NCBI RefSeq assembly: GCF_000247815.1 | Contig: NC_021674.1 | Location: forward strand, 26,476,331-26,540,330 | Length of the DNA stretch: 64,000 nt | Reading direction: 5' to 3' | Origin: Ficedula albicollis | Lineage: Eukaryota > Chordata > Aves > Passeriformes > Muscicapidae | Shown: positions 14,366 through 28,800 of the stretch, piece after piece | Layout: every line of letters begins with the position of its first letter | Position numbering within the stretch: position 1 is the first letter of the stretch | The notes under the pieces: model-generated | The model's database searches: none | Told to the model about the DNA's origin: nothing | What the model saw: the letters and a program-made list of their open reading frames with translations, nothing else | Position numbers and translations under genes: made by a program

Positions 14366-17300
14366 GTGAGTGATTCCAGCTCCTCTCCAGCAGCAAGGAG
14401 GATGCTGTGGGTGCTTTGCATGTTCTGAAGAGTGTAATGTTAATTTTGCTTATTTTCACCAATGCAATCCCAGAAGTGTTGCCGAGATAGAAAACCTGTA
14501 CTAATTTGCTAAGAATGATCTGCAAGCTGCCGTTATAAGGGGTGAGGTGAGAATAGGAAGAGAAAAAAATTGTTTCTGCCAAGCTGCAGCAGTGTCCCAG
14601 GTGCTCAGGTGTGCTGCTTGTCACCGTGAGCATGGTAGGAACAGGTGAGGAAAGAGGGTGTCAGTAAAGGCAGGTGGCAGGACTTCTGCCCCACTAGTTT
14701 TATGGAGCAATTTGTCTGTGGCAGACTTTGGTGTTGTTCTGCTAGTTGAATATAAAGTTGCTGTTGGTCTCAGTTGGATGCTTTTGTTTCATTTGGGACT
14801 GGCTTAAAGGCCAGTGCAGCACTTGTTAGCAGTCATGAGTAGCCAGCTTCTAGGTGTAATATATGTACTATGGCTTTGGGGGAGTGGGGAGAAGAGGCTT
14901 TCAGGTCTTCTAAGACCACTTTTTTAGATTAATATAGGCTGCTGCTGGAAAACAATATTTTATATTTTGGGTCCTGCCTGCTGCCTTCAGCTTTATAAAC
15001 TTCTTTGTAGGTCTTACAGAACGAGGTAGGTTCCCACTTGCATTACAGTACAGAGGATGACTCTCCAAAGTACAATACTAAGGTGTAAAAAGTGTTTGTG
15101 TATATAAGTTGCTTCCTCTCAGTGGGAACTGAGGCCTGACTGGATAAGTGTTTGAACCTGGAATACCACTGGTCGTAGCCAGGACTCGGGCTCCTTCAAA
15201 GAGCCTCACACCTTAAATCCTAGTGCTCTCTGTCATCTTCCATTTTCTTTCCCAAGATCCATTTAACATAAATTACAGTAATATTTCTGAATTATCTTTT
15301 TGTTTGTGCTTGGTTGTATAAGGGCTGGCTTTGACATGTGTTGCGTGTTTAAAAGCAAGATACTACCTTTCTGCAAAAATGCACCTGTCTGCATAAACAC
15401 CTGTGTTCTTGGCTTTTCTCTTAAAAATAAGGTGTCTGTAGTGCAATGGTTAGGGTAATTAGATTAGAGCACTTCTGGGATTCCCTACTTGTTTGAAGCT
15501 TGGGAACTCAAATTGTTTGGCACTTCATGGACTCAAATCCTTCCAAGCGACTTGAAATGTGTGCTTTGGATGTGTGGTTTTGAAATGGGGATTTGGATTC
15601 TTAAAAACCTGATATCCTGAGATATGTTGTTACTTTATTACCGCACAGAGAATTTTAAAGTCTTGCCTTGATGCTTTTGTCCAAGGACCTTACTATGTAA
15701 TGCTGAGGCAAACTATCACTGAAACCAGGGAAAATCATTCTGTTAACCTCAGTGGTAGCTGGCTTAGCTCTTCTGGCTTGTAAAAGCACTCATGAGGATT
15801 ATCACTGTAGAGACCAATGGCATATTGTAGCTGTAAAAATCTCATTTCAGACACAAAACTTTTTGGGTCTGCACACTGGGCACCACCTTAGATAAAAGTT
15901 GTTTGGTGTTTCCCATGGTGGTCTCTTGCAGCAAAGGTGGAGTTCGTTGCAGCAAAGGAATATTTGTTTGTTTGGAGGATTTTTAGTTCCTCAGTGATAG
16001 AAGCAAGAAAGTAAGTCCTTGTGTGTTTTCTCATGCAACCTTGAAATCACATGAAAGAAGTTCAGTTTTCATTAAGATATCTCCCCCTTGCATTCTTTTT
16101 TTTTTTTTTCTCATTCTGGCCCTGAAAGCTTCACTGCTGTCTGAAACTCCTGATATCTACATGGGTCAACCTCACTGGAGAAAAAACATGGGTGTGTGAC
16201 TTTTTTCACCATCTTAGTGAAAATAAAGAAATTGGTCTTCATTGAAATTGCTCACCAACATGAACAAAGATGTGAATGCTTTAGGGAGAGAGGTAGAGAA
16301 AAAGTGTGAGGTGCATCTCTGAGATGATGAGGGTGATTCTGGTTGAAGGAACAAAATTCACTGGACTCCAGTTTCTCTGACTGGTGAACCTGTCTGTGGG
16401 CTTTGCCACCTGCAGGGCAAGAGAGATGAATCTCACAGGTGTTATGTGATGGTGTGCAGCTGGACTAAGGGTCTTAGCAGGATGTTCATGGACATGAATC
16501 AGGTTACTTAAATATCTGAAGTAGCGCCATGCTCACAGCTGTTCCTCCATCCCTGGTTGGGTAAGCACTTCTCCAGTGCTCCTGAGGGACAGCCTGTGTC
16601 TGTCCCCAGTGCTCTGCTGCTCTGCATGGCTCCATCACAAGCACCACTGCCTCTGGTGCCCAGAGCCCTGGGCGTGTCAGCAGTTGCCTCTACCTTCAAC
16701 ATTGAAGTAAATGGCTTATCCAGCTTGGGTTATTACCAGCTAGGAAATAATACTTTTGTCTTCTGAGTGTAATCACCCAATGCATGGTGTCTCCACAGGG
16801 CCTGAAGATCACCATCAGTCAGCTGGTGCTTTGGATGAAGTTATCAGTATTAAAAGGATGGGTCTAAAGCTTTGGAGGTGTATGAAGTGCTGGGAATTAG
16901 TGGAAGGGTTTGCATCTTTTGAGAAGCAAGTCCATTCACTGGCAAGAAAGAAGAAACTGGACTGTATTTGGGGGCTGGCATCATGGCTTTAATGAAAAGT
17001 AGAAAAGGCTCTGGTCTGGTGTCGTTTTCTCTCCCCAGTTGTTTAGGTAGTCAAGACTCTGGTCAGAAGGAAAAATGGACAGTAGGGCTGACATAGCCTA
17101 GCTAGCTAGCTCCTAGTGACTTAAAACTGATCAAACAAAAAAGCCTCAGAGAACCTTTGTCTTTGAGGAGGTATGTTACATAACTTGCAAATTTTTAAAT
17201 AATCATTTTTGCTATGCTGGTATGTGATCTTGCAGAATCTTGTGATTGTATCTCACCATGACCTTGCTGCTGGTGAACTTGGAAGCAAAGTGAGTTGGCT

Positions 17301-17625
17301 TCTATAAAATTGATGATGAGTTTAAAGACGAGCAGTATTTATGAGCCATATTTGTTGGACTAAGTCCATGTGCGGAGCACTGTTCCTATGTCACAGCATC
17401 TGTCAAATGGAAATATCTCCCTTCCTTTGAAACTTGCAGCAGGCCAATTTGTAAGTTTTGACTTATACCCAAGATTTTTTGATGGATGGTGGTATTTAAA
17501 CATCAAGTTTCTTAGATACATACAGTAAAATGTGGCAGAAAGCAGGTGTAACTGTAATGCTTTATGTGAATCATTCCTAGTGTGAGACTGCCCTCTCTTG
17601 GAGGCCATCAGTTGCTTTTGCACTA

Positions 17626-17629
<4 letters not shown>

Positions 17630-17660
<31 letters not shown>

Positions 17661-17669
17661 TTTTTTTTC
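17630..17669. repeat. (CT)n microsatellite with T-run
   Basis: About 14 CT dinucleotides, then CCC and a run of T. On the minus strand it reads as GA repeats. The Ser-Leu and Arg-Glu frames through it are by-products. Confidence 0.9.
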
Positions 17670-20600
17670 CTTCCCCAGAGTGCAGGCTTGTACTCCTTCT
17701 GGAGAAATCACTAGAAAGTTTCCAAACAATTCAAGACACTTGCTGCTATGTTCACCCCGGAGTAGACAACTGTCCTCTAGGTGTTTGGGTGTTTTATTTA
17801 ACTTTTTCTCTTCCTTTAGAAGCAAGGGAAATTGATGGAAGATTAGAAATTAATCATCCTTTCAAAGCATTTGTTTTGAATCTATCAAGGGTAGAGTTCC
17901 AAGAGCCAAAGGGATGTAGAAGACCAAACCTTGCTGAACTTTGGTAGGGATTTCAATGTCATAGGATGGTAATACCCTAGGAAATCTTGCTCTCTGTTAA
18001 TATGTAGTGTCCTGAATCTTCTAGCTGACCATGTATGATGACTTTGAATTGCATTCCACTTAAATGTTTCAACATCTTTTTAGTAATATGACCAGGGTAA
18101 CAAGAAGGTATAAGGACTAAAATTTTTCTTTAGCTAAAATAATACTGAAATGTTTGTTTAAATTTAGCTAGGTTGACAAATTAGTCTAGACCTGTTTATC
18201 AAGCCTCATTCTGGTGCCTAAAACGAAAAATATATATTTATCATTCAAGGTTTTAAAAAAAATAATTTTCCCAGGTGATTTAACATGACACAAACTTGGT
18301 GTGGCTGAGAACACTCTGCTATCCTGCTGTTAAAGCCAGACCTGAAAATTTTGGTGAGTAGCTTACTATTTGTCCTAGGGAGAGGACAATTTTGAATTTT
18401 TCTACTGGCCTAGGAGCAAATCCATTTTACTTTGCTACAATACTCCCCTGAAGCCTGATTTTTACCTAATTTCATGGGTTATGCTGAGGCCAGAGGAGAG
18501 ATTATTGATGTTCTGATTCATGTTCCTGACCAAACCAACATGCCCTTGACGTGGAGAGTAAACCAACAGGCAGAAGATAGTCAGACTTGTAGGAGGGAAG
18601 AGTCCAGACAGGACTGAAGGCAGCTCAAGGAGGCTACAATAGCTCCATTTGTTTTTACTTCCCTTGTTTTCAGGGGCATCTTCTCAGAGTGAGCCTACCT
18701 GCTTTCAGGTTGAAGACTTCAAGGAACCAAATTAGTTTTTGGTTTGTCTGGGGGTCACATTATTGAGCACTTCCTAATAAAATACTGGAAACTTGGGATT
18801 ACACTAGATCTTGTGTCTTTGCTGTACAAAGGTTCACTCAAGCCTTTAGCTGTCACATATTCCCAATAGTGTTCTTCAGCTCGCTGAATTGGTGTGTTTT
18901 GCTGGTTTTGCTACATCAATTCCAATGGAGAAAATGTTTTAGCTTTTCCCAGGAGAAAAAGGAAATAAATTAACACTTGTTGGCTCACCAAGATCATAGC
19001 AGCCTTCAAAGATATCCAGCTTATAACAGAGTATTCTGAATGTCTGTGTCGGTGAAGACTAACTTTTCAAGGATGAAATAAATTATCTTCTGTCTTCTTC
19101 CTGTGCAATTAACAATTCCTCTATCTATTAAGACAAGAAAATACCTGTTTGTTTTTTTTCTCTTTTACCACCACAAGTGGATGTCTGAGAACATTCTCCT
19201 ATGGTGGTGAGGGCATGTTCCTTCCAGAGCCTGTAGGGGGTGGAAAATTATTTTGGCCTCAAACCTTAATACAGAGGTGCTGAATAAGTAGCAACTCTAA
19301 TAGCAGGAGTTCTAAGAGCATGCTTCCCTAAGCTGCTTTAAACTTTCAGCTCTGGTGGAACAAATCTAAGTTCAATTGTTCTCCTGAACTCTGGCTAACA
19401 TCAAAATTGGAACAAGTGCTGTTCTGACTGGATACAATCTAGAATAACTGCTGGAAAGTTTGGCTTGGGCTTTGAATTTCTGTGTGCTTCAGTTGCTTGT
19501 AGCCACCATGGTATTTCAGCATAGGAAATGGAAATAAGTAGTCAATCAGTTTTTGGTAGTATTTAACACATCTCACTGCATTTTGAAGACTAGGACAGCT
19601 TGTAATGATTTCTATAGAGATATCTTGTGTTCTTCTGATGTTTCCAGATCTGGGGCTTGTGGCTTCTAACCAGTGAACTCTCAGCATGTTTCATGTGAGA
19701 CAAAATTTTAAACTTTCTCTTGTCTCCCCTTTCTTTCTGGAGAGGAAAATCATCAACACAGGAAGACCAGGGTGTCTTCTAGCTCCCGCTTCACTGATAT
19801 GCTGGGGCTGGTGCAGTTGTATCAAAATTCTTTTTCCTCCAATGCCCTCCTCAGCTTGGGGACAAGGAGCAGAATGGAGAGGACAAGAAAGCAGCAGCCT
19901 AGTAGGGACAGCATCTGGGCAAGATTGCTCTGGGAGACAGAGCAGGCGACAGTATTGTGCCTTCCTCCCTTTGGTAGTACAAGGACAACACATAGGTGCT
20001 TTTGACCTTCTGAAAGGCAATGCCCTTTCATTCTCCTGAATGGAGGAGAATGGTGATAGAAGAGAGCGTTTTACAGGGTTGGAAGGTAGTTTAGTTGGAG
20101 GGCAGACTTCTGTGAAATGTACTCTTTGGCATCACTGCCCCCAGGGGCTGTACAGAAGATTCCTGCTGTGATTTGTGGCTGCAGGGTTCCCTGTTCCAGA
20201 GAGCAAGTGAGGGAGAGGCAGTGTCAGTGCAAAGACTGTTTTTTATAAAAACAGAAAAAAGCAGGTCAGGAGAGGGATTTGAGTGGGGCACAGCTTCAGA
20301 TTGTGCTGTGAGATAAAACGTGACACCTCCTGGTATCTATTGGTATGGTTCAGCTCTGGTTGCAGTCTGTCCCTCCATGAGGTATTCAGGCTCTTTCCTT
20401 TTCCTACATATTGTCAGGAGTCGTACAAGGACCTAATATCCCTGAAGTCTCTGTCAAAGATTGGAACTGGACAGATATTTATTTTAAAAGGGAAAATAAA
20501 ACCCAAAGCCTCTCTGTCAAGAGAGCCAAGAAGGGCAGCAGAAATTACTGAATAATCTGCTTCTACTTCCAAGATATAGTAGGATTATTCTTTTTAACAA

Positions 20601-23600
20601 CACCTTTTTTTTTCTTTTATTTTTTAAACCTAGTGACTTCTTTTTATGTCAGACTGCAGATAAAACATATCCAAAAATGCTAAGGCAGTGTCTTTAACAA
20701 CGTTTCACACATGATCCAAAAACACCCGTAAAAACACATGTGAAGAGTGGAACTTTCCTTTTCTCCCTGTGGGCTTGGTCCCTGTGCATGAACAAGTCAA
20801 TCACCAAGAGAGCAGCAGAGCCAATGACGTTTTAATCCCATTGATCTCTGGTCTATTTTGCTTCTTGCTTACCTACCGTAATGACCCCTGTGTTTGTGTG
20901 TCTGGGGTCAGCGCTGGGGTAAAACAGTATTTACAGTGGCTATTGGAGAGCCACATCCAGGCTGGCTGACAGGCTGCTTCCAGCCAAAAAGAGTCCTAGC
21001 TAAATTCCTCCTTTGCTCTCCCCAAATGAAGCATGAATCTGAATGTACCTCCTTTTCTCAAGTGCTAATTCTCAGGAAGCGAGTTGGGGTTTTGGGATCT
21101 GAGGTATTTCCTCTTCTGTGAAATCTGATTGAGATCTGCTAGCTCAAATGGTATGAATCATTAGTGATTTTGAGATTTGAAAATACTAGCAGCAGAGATG
21201 AACAGACTGAACAAAATATATCTTGCTTTTTTAGAAACAAAGAGCTCAAACATCCTCTTGTAAATTTTCTTTTTTTAGTTTTACTGGAAGTTGAGAAATA
21301 AAGCCATTTGACTCTGACATACACGCAAATGCAGAACCAAGCTTGGAAATTTATGGGAAAGGTGGAGCATCCTCTCTGCTGGTGTCTGAAGCTGTTCCCC
21401 AAAAGGTGGCAGTCTCTGCTAACAGGAATGTGTCTCTCGCTGGCAGATGGATGCTTTTCCTTAAGGTTCATTCAGTTCAACGTTCTGCATTGGTTGGGTT
21501 TTTTCCCTTCCCCTCCTCCCTCCATAACCTTTATCTTTCAAACGAGACCAGCAGCCTGTATATTTGACAAATATTTGTCTAGCACTGTAAATGCACACAG
21601 ACTTTAAAATGACCTTTGAGTTAAACCAGAGCAGATTCCCACACGAAAAGGAATTAGTTTTAGTTAGGTTTTTTTTCCTAAGCTGTGTAAACAAAAATTA
21701 TTAGAATGCATGCTATGAATGCTTCATCTCTGCATCTGTGGCTGGGCTTCCACAGCTTTTTAAAATGTCATCACAACTACAATAATTCCCTTAAAAACAT
21801 GCCAAAGGCCTGGACCTGTACTCTCCAGTTACAAGAAAAGCTTCCTGGTTTATTAGCTTGGGGTGAGATCTGAAGGACTTGAAACTGTCCCTGTGTTGTA
21901 ATTCAGACCCTGTGGAGCTGGGACTCTTTGCTTACTGATGTTTTTCTAGTAGAGCTGTATTTACTTGTCAGCCTGGACTCTACGTCTCCACAAGCACAGT
22001 TTTTCCTGAACCATTGCTGAGTCTGACAGCAGCAACAAGCCTGTGGATCTTCCTGCAAGATCCAGCCAGTGGTCATTATGGGACAAGGAGGAATGCATTT
22101 CATACTCTGATGTTTCCACTTCCTAACACACATGCCTGGAGAGCTCAGTGAACATAAGGAATGGAATGGAAAATGTTTCCAGAAGCAGATAATTCTGTCC
22201 TTCCATTTGGGGACAGAAACCCAAGTTTATCTCTTGGGACACTCAAAGGCATGTGATGGTTATTCCTTAAAAACAAATAGAAAAACAGACTTTCCAGAAT
22301 GGATCTTTTGCACTCAGGAGCCTGACATTATATTTTAGGCCCTTTGTAATGTAGGATTAAGCTAACAAGCATATTCTACAATAATCAGTTTCACTGGGAC
22401 TGACCTTTCTACTGTGCAAGGACTCTAAAGTAGCTTTGTCTTTACAGTGTGACAATTTCTAGGTTGATTTGGTTTAACTAAAAGGATCTTGATTAATAAT
22501 AATGATATCAATAATTATTCTAACTAGCATGGTACCATTAGAAATTTAACTAATTTATTTATATAATTGGGCCTGTTCTTGGATTATCTTCTCTCCTTTG
22601 AAAAAGAAATTAATTGGTTAAAAAATCTGACTCAGCCTCACTAAAAAATTATATGACTTGGAATGAAAACCTGTAATTCTTGGCAATTTTGGTGTTCTTG
22701 GTTTTTAGGGTTTTTTTTGTTGTTTTTTTTTTTTTGCACAGAGAGAATTTGGGAGTGTGGTATGAGTTTGTTTTAAAGAATGCATTTATTTGTTTGCCAG
22801 ACCCTGAGGAAGTGATGAGTGTAAAACTCAGCTTGCCTTACTACTAATCTTTAGAAGGGCCTTTGGTTCCACTGTTGCCTGCATTAAGGCTTCACAAAAT
22901 GGGATAAGTAGTCAAAAGCCAACAGCACAGAAAATATCTAAGGGCATCTGATCCACATCAGGGAAGGTAGATCAGAACTGAAGAAGATTCAGATCACAAA
23001 CAGTAATTGTCAGAGGCAATCAAACACCTTCTGTACGGCAAATAGGCTTGGGACTTCCTTTCTTGGGAAAGAAGCTACTGAGAAAGGATGGACAAGAGTC
23101 TTTTGATGCCACAAGGAAGAAGATGAAAAGGGATTTTCTTGCTGCTGCTTATAATCAGAGATCCAGGGAATGTGAAAAATTTCAGTGGGTTTGGGATTTA
23201 AAGTAAGGGAATGTGGTTTGTAATGTCATCTAAGTAGTTGTGCAGAAGCTAGAGGTAAGAGAACTTCACATGGGTTCAGGAGTGTGGGATTAAGGAGCCT
23301 CACAGGAGATCTGTGAATTGTGCTGATCCTGGCAGAGTAATCTGCTGAGGTGTTGCCACATGCTTGCACTAGTCTTGTTTTTTTCCCCCATCATCTGGTA
23401 TTTGCCAGTGTCAGAAACAGATTAACCCAGGCTGCAGAGACTGACGTGGCCAAAAGATGGGCCCATCTGCTGTGTGTGTCGCTGATTTTTAAATGCTGCA
23501 ATAACTAAATTTCATGTGGGTAAGAATCAGTTTGAAAGTCAAATCTTGAAAGGTTCTCTTTGTCTTTAGGCAATCATAACTTCTAAGTAACTTTTCTCCT

Positions 23601-23806
23601 TTCAAAGAAATATTTCACAGCTGTAGAAGAAAATTGGATGATCTGGATTATTTCACAATCAATGGAGAATTTGGTTCCATTTTTTTTTACTCTTTCCCCT
23701 CTTGGCTTGGCACACTGCAGCTTCTCACTAGGGGCCAGATTCTAGGAGATGAATATTCTAACTTCCACAGAAAGTTTCCTGGAGGCATTTGGCAGGGGAA
23801 AAAAAA

Positions 23807-23998
23807 CCCTCGATTTTTTTCTATTACAGAAATGTTTCCTTATTTTTTCTTTTTTTCCTTTTTTTTTTGGTGGTATTTTTCATTTGTTTGTTTTTTGGGT
23901 TTTGTTTGTGTTTTTTTTTTTTGTTGGTTTTTTTTGGGTTTATTTTGGGGGGGGGTTTTGTTAGTTTCCTCCCCCCTCTCTCTTCTTCTTCTTTTTTT
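23807..23998. repeat. T/G-rich low-complexity region
   Basis: Long T runs broken by G, GG and C (including a G9 run near 23947-23955), followed by CT-rich sequence. The open frame rich in Phe across it reflects composition, not coding. Confidence 0.85.
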
Positions 23999-25833
23999 GA
24001 CTGATCACATTCTAGAACATTTACTTTGTTCATATCTGGATTACAACAAAAACAAGGAAAAAAAGAAACACACGGAGAAAACCTCCAAACCTTATAGCTT
24101 GTTCCTCCCCTATGGACAGAAGTACCATGACCACATTGGCCTTGCACATGTTGCAGAGATGCTTAAATGCAGACAAGTTGCTGCTGTCATTAAAATAACT
24201 CATAAAAATGTTTCAATTAAAGTTTTTCAAATCTCTAATTTTCCTTCTTTCCTCGTTTAAATTTCTTGGGGTTTCTGTCAGCTGACATTGGGAGACACAT
24301 TGGAACACTGGAAACCTACTCAGTAAGAGGCTATCTAAAATTTGCTGGAGGGGTGGAATGGTCAATAATCTGAAGATTTTTTTGTGTAAATTGAATGAAA
24401 ATATCCCTTCTCAGAACAATAAATAGTCCAACAGAAAGCTAGTCCAGGCATAAGTTATAAGGCATTAATAAACTTACGTAAGTATAACCTTTTGTTGTTG
24501 TTATATTTTTATAATCTACTAGGGAATCAATTTCCTAATCAGATAAGGCAAGGAATGAATGTTAAATGCACATTGCTTTAAAATAGACCTGGAGTCTTAG
24601 TTTCTTTGGATCTCTGTTGCAAAGATGTTTGGATCAAAGCTTATTTCTTTAATGACAAATAAATTGCATTAAACACAATTATATGCCTTTCATGAAGATT
24701 CAAAGACAGAGCTTGTCAGCCATGCAAATATTTTGGCATATGCATTACAGGTTTCTTCTGGGCTGGGCAACCTCTAATTTAATTTAAGAAATGAGTGGGG
24801 GAGAATCATATTTATAATAATAAAATCACTGTTTCAGAAGAAAAGGATAGGAGCCTGTTTACTGCCTTCAGTGGGCTTTAGATCAGAAGCAAAATTATCA
24901 GCTATCTCTAATGCCCTTAAAATTATTGTAATAAACTTCCTTTTCTTCTCTTCAGTGTCCACGTGGAAAATCTTGTAATCTCTGCTAATTTTGAGGCAAC
25001 AGTTTCCCTGACTTTATTAGAGGCTTTCCAGAACTGTGTTAATGAAACAATGATACATGACAGGTTGGGTGTTATGGTCTAACAGAGATCTGCCTTGGAG
25101 GTTAATGGCATTTGGCTCGCAGCCTCCGAGTAATGGGCTGCGTGTGCACTCAGTGCCCAGGTGTAGCGTTATTAATTCACTTTGGTACCCTGCAGGCCCT
25201 ACGTGCAGCATCAAAACATTTGGCCCTTCCTTCTTTAGCCCCACAGTAGCCTGGTGTTCAAGGAGGAGATTTTGCCAAATGGGAGCAATGCATCTCAAAA
25301 CAGAAATGAGATGAGAGGAGCCTTTCTCCTGCTTCTCCCCAGGCTGCTATGCCACTTCTGCTACATGCCTAGGAGAGCTCAGCTTTGACAATTAAACCTC
25401 AAGGATAAAGGAGCTGAAAGGCCATGGGGAGCAGGTGACAGCAGCCTGCTCCCAGGGCTTGGAGGCTTTATGAGCAAATTTGCTTCAGCCATAGGGTGGG
25501 AATGTACAGGGTGGAGGCAGAAGCAGAATAGCCTGAGATGGTAAGAGGCTCCCAGTAACACTCATGTGGTTGTGGTGGTGCATGGCTGCATGCACCAAAG
25601 CAGGGTGCATTCACAAATGTTGCATTTTTTGGTTCTTGTACGACTGTTGTTACTGCAAAGAGAGGTAGCAGCCTTTGAATACTCAATAATATGGATGTGT
25701 AATTAGCTCAAACCTGGAAGAGAGAGAGGGGGCATTTTGTTTAGCCGAGGTCTGCTCCCTCTGGATGAGAAAGCAGCCCAGAGAGAGGCTCAAGAACAGA
25801 TTTTATGCACAATTTCCCTAGGTTACAATTAAA

Positions 25834-25851
25834 CCCCCCCCCTCCCCCCCC
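25834..25851. repeat. C-rich tract C9-T-C8
   Basis: A short nearly pure C run within otherwise unique DNA. The minus strand is G9-A-G8 and could form a quadruplex. Confidence 0.85.
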
Positions 25852-28800
25852 AAATCTTGCTATAGTAGAAACAAGGAAACTGAAATCAAAACACCTACTG
25901 ATTGCATTAACACAGCCAGACAGTCCTGGGGGTATGAAATAGAGCACCGAGTGCATACGCTGCCGGGTGGGAATGACGCAGACGCTGCTCTTGAATGAGA
26001 CATCACTGCCTGCACTCTGATTTTCTGAGTTACTTAAGGAGCCCGAGCACTGCCCTGCATCTGGTAGAAAAGAGCCAAGAAGAACGAGTACAGGTTTCAT
26101 TCTCACCTGATGAACTTTGCTTGTGGGTAAACAGTCCTGGGACCGCACCACTCATTTCAGACAATGTGGTTGTTATCACGTGGAATATGAGGAGAAAGAG
26201 TATTTCTGTACTTCAGATGCTTAACTAAGAATAACTTCCAGGGTAAAATGTCTCCAGTGTTCACAGGGAAGGGCAAACAATAACGCTGTGTATTGTGTTA
26301 GATGTTTGTCTAGCAGAGTGATTTCTACTTGTGCTGTGATTTTTGGTTTATTAGTGCTTAAAATGGGAGGGTTTTTTTAGCAGACATATACTAGACTCTG
26401 TGGTGAAGTTGTCCAGTGATTAAAAATAGCCTCTTACGTGGGAGGAGAAACTATGAGCTTACAGTGAAGTACAAATCCTTTAAATGCTATCCAGGAAAGG
26501 ATAGGCAACTGATGTGGAGTGAAAAAATACTAAAATATCATCACTGTTGTGTAATATGTCCCATCCCAATATTTTCTTCTAAAACTTCAGTTCCTGAAAA
26601 GAGTAAAGACGCTGCTCCTGGGAGGCTGCTGCTCTGTTCTCCAGATGCACTGATGTCTGAAGGGTGTCTCTGGCTGAGGCTGATGTCTGCAGGCTAACTG
26701 CGTGGGAGACCAGGTGTGCCGTGGGATGGAGGGGGCTCAGGAAGCCCGAGCGCTATTTCTGGCTCTCTCAAGGTTCTGGCGCATGACCTGGGGAAAGGCA
26801 CTCAGCCTCTCCCTGCCTGCGTTTCCTTTCCTGTTTATATAGCCTGCACACCCTTCAGGCAGAGTCTTCTCTGACTGCTTTCAGTATTGAAAGTCTACTT
26901 CTCATCTCTGAAGGAGGGCTATGGCCCTTAATGTGTGGCAATGGATAAATTAGGAGATACGGAGGTCCTTCATGATCCCAGTCAGGGATTTGCCTGTGAA
27001 TGACAAACATATTTACTCTTTCCTGTGAATAATAGATGGTTCACTCTCTCATGACTCTTCTTTTCCCCAGCTGAATTGCCTTGATCTAAGTGAATTATTA
27101 ATATAGTAGCCTTTGCATATTTTTTTTAAAGTCAGAGTGAACTTGGGAAGGCAAGATGCTGAAACAATCATTTGTTGCATATAGGTCCCTCTTGATTATT
27201 AGAGTACTTTATGAAACATATTTGTGGTATGGAGTAATGACAACAATTTATGTGCAAGTCATAATAATCCAGAAGAGAGCACTATGTTAGGGGAAGATGC
27301 ATCACCAGCAGCCCGAGATAGGTGAGAGAGCTGCATTCCCAGGCCCAAGCTGCAGCGGGGCTAACAATGTATTCCCAGGCATTAGCAAAGACTGCACACC
27401 TTTCCCTTTTCCTGCTGAGCAGGGCAGAGGTCCTCTGCTGAGGAGTGGGGGGAAAAGTATATGTATTTTTGTCCCTGGTCTCCAGTAGCTGACTCCCTTG
27501 TATTCCTGCCCCTAGAGACAACCTTGGCTTTTAGGCTGGCTCACCTTCTCACCAGGTAGTTCAGCCCAGGCCTTTCTTGTACTAACATGCTCCCCTGCAC
27601 ACCTGAGCTCACTCCATGGGAACATGGACACTCCAACCCAGGGTCTGACTCCAGTGGGTGCACTCTGATCCCTGTACACACACATGTGCATAATGAATAG
27701 AATCCTCCACCCAGAATAAGAGTTAGAAATTAATTTGATAAGAAGTCAGGGTGGGTGCAGCCAGGCAAGTGTACCAAAGAGCAAACTGGTTTCACGTGAC
27801 CAATCTATTATATTCCTTTGTCTCTCTATTTTCTCTGCATCTGTTCAACCCAAATCACCTAAATCCATTCCTTTCTCCACCTCTGGTGCCTTCTCTAACA
27901 TCCTGTAGAAAGTCTTCTGCAATCCCAAATCGCTCTGCCCCCATATTCCACAATGTGTCCTGTTCCATCCAAAGGCATTCTAGTGTTGATCCATCTTGAT
28001 GGGTTTCATGCCTGGACACTGGGCCTGAAGCCCTGCTGGGACAGCCCCAGGAAGGGTCTAGGTAGAGTCTCTTCTTAATTTGGGCTCCTGCCTTAATACT
28101 TAATCCTTAAATGTATTCCTCTAGGATTGTGAAGATCAGGCTGTGGTGAGCTCATGGCTCCTGTACTAGCCAGGACTAGTACTATTTGGGCTTCCTCTCC
28201 TGCCACCATCTCTCTATGCTCATTTGGGTGTGTGCAAAGGAATTTTTATCACATAACCTAACACTCCTGAGGTTTTCTTTTTGACTTCTTAAATAGCTAC
28301 AGGAAAAAAAGTGAGTAAGCAGGAAAACCCAAATCTGTAGCTGTTTAGTTCATGGCTGCCTGATGTGCCTAGTGCCTGAGAAATACATGTGTCACCCTTG
28401 TCAAAACTATATAGCAAAACCCATGGCAAACCAGCATAACTACTTTTCTGTATTAGCAATTCTGCTCTTGCTAGCTATTTTTTTTTAGCATCATTCTTCA
28501 AACCATAAGTACAAAACCATAATTAGTACTCAGACCAGATACAGCAACTTCAAAAACAGAAATCAAGCAATAAACCTCGGGGCAACATAACCACATCTTG
28601 GTTGTCACTAGCACGTTACAGAGGCAGTAATGATATACGGAAATGTATGGCTTCATGCCGAGATGAGATAGGAGGCATTTATGAAGGTTAACACAATTTC
28701 TGCACAAAAATTGAGGGGCTTTATCTGATGATGATGGCAGCAAACTCCCAGGTTTGTCCTTGTGGCGAGTTAGGTTGCTAGTTATTTGTCAGTCTGTTTT

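Noticed and set aside
20070..20105. CR1-like fragment around GGGTTGGAAGG
   Set aside because: The match is limited to about 11 bases and is not followed by further CR1 sequence.
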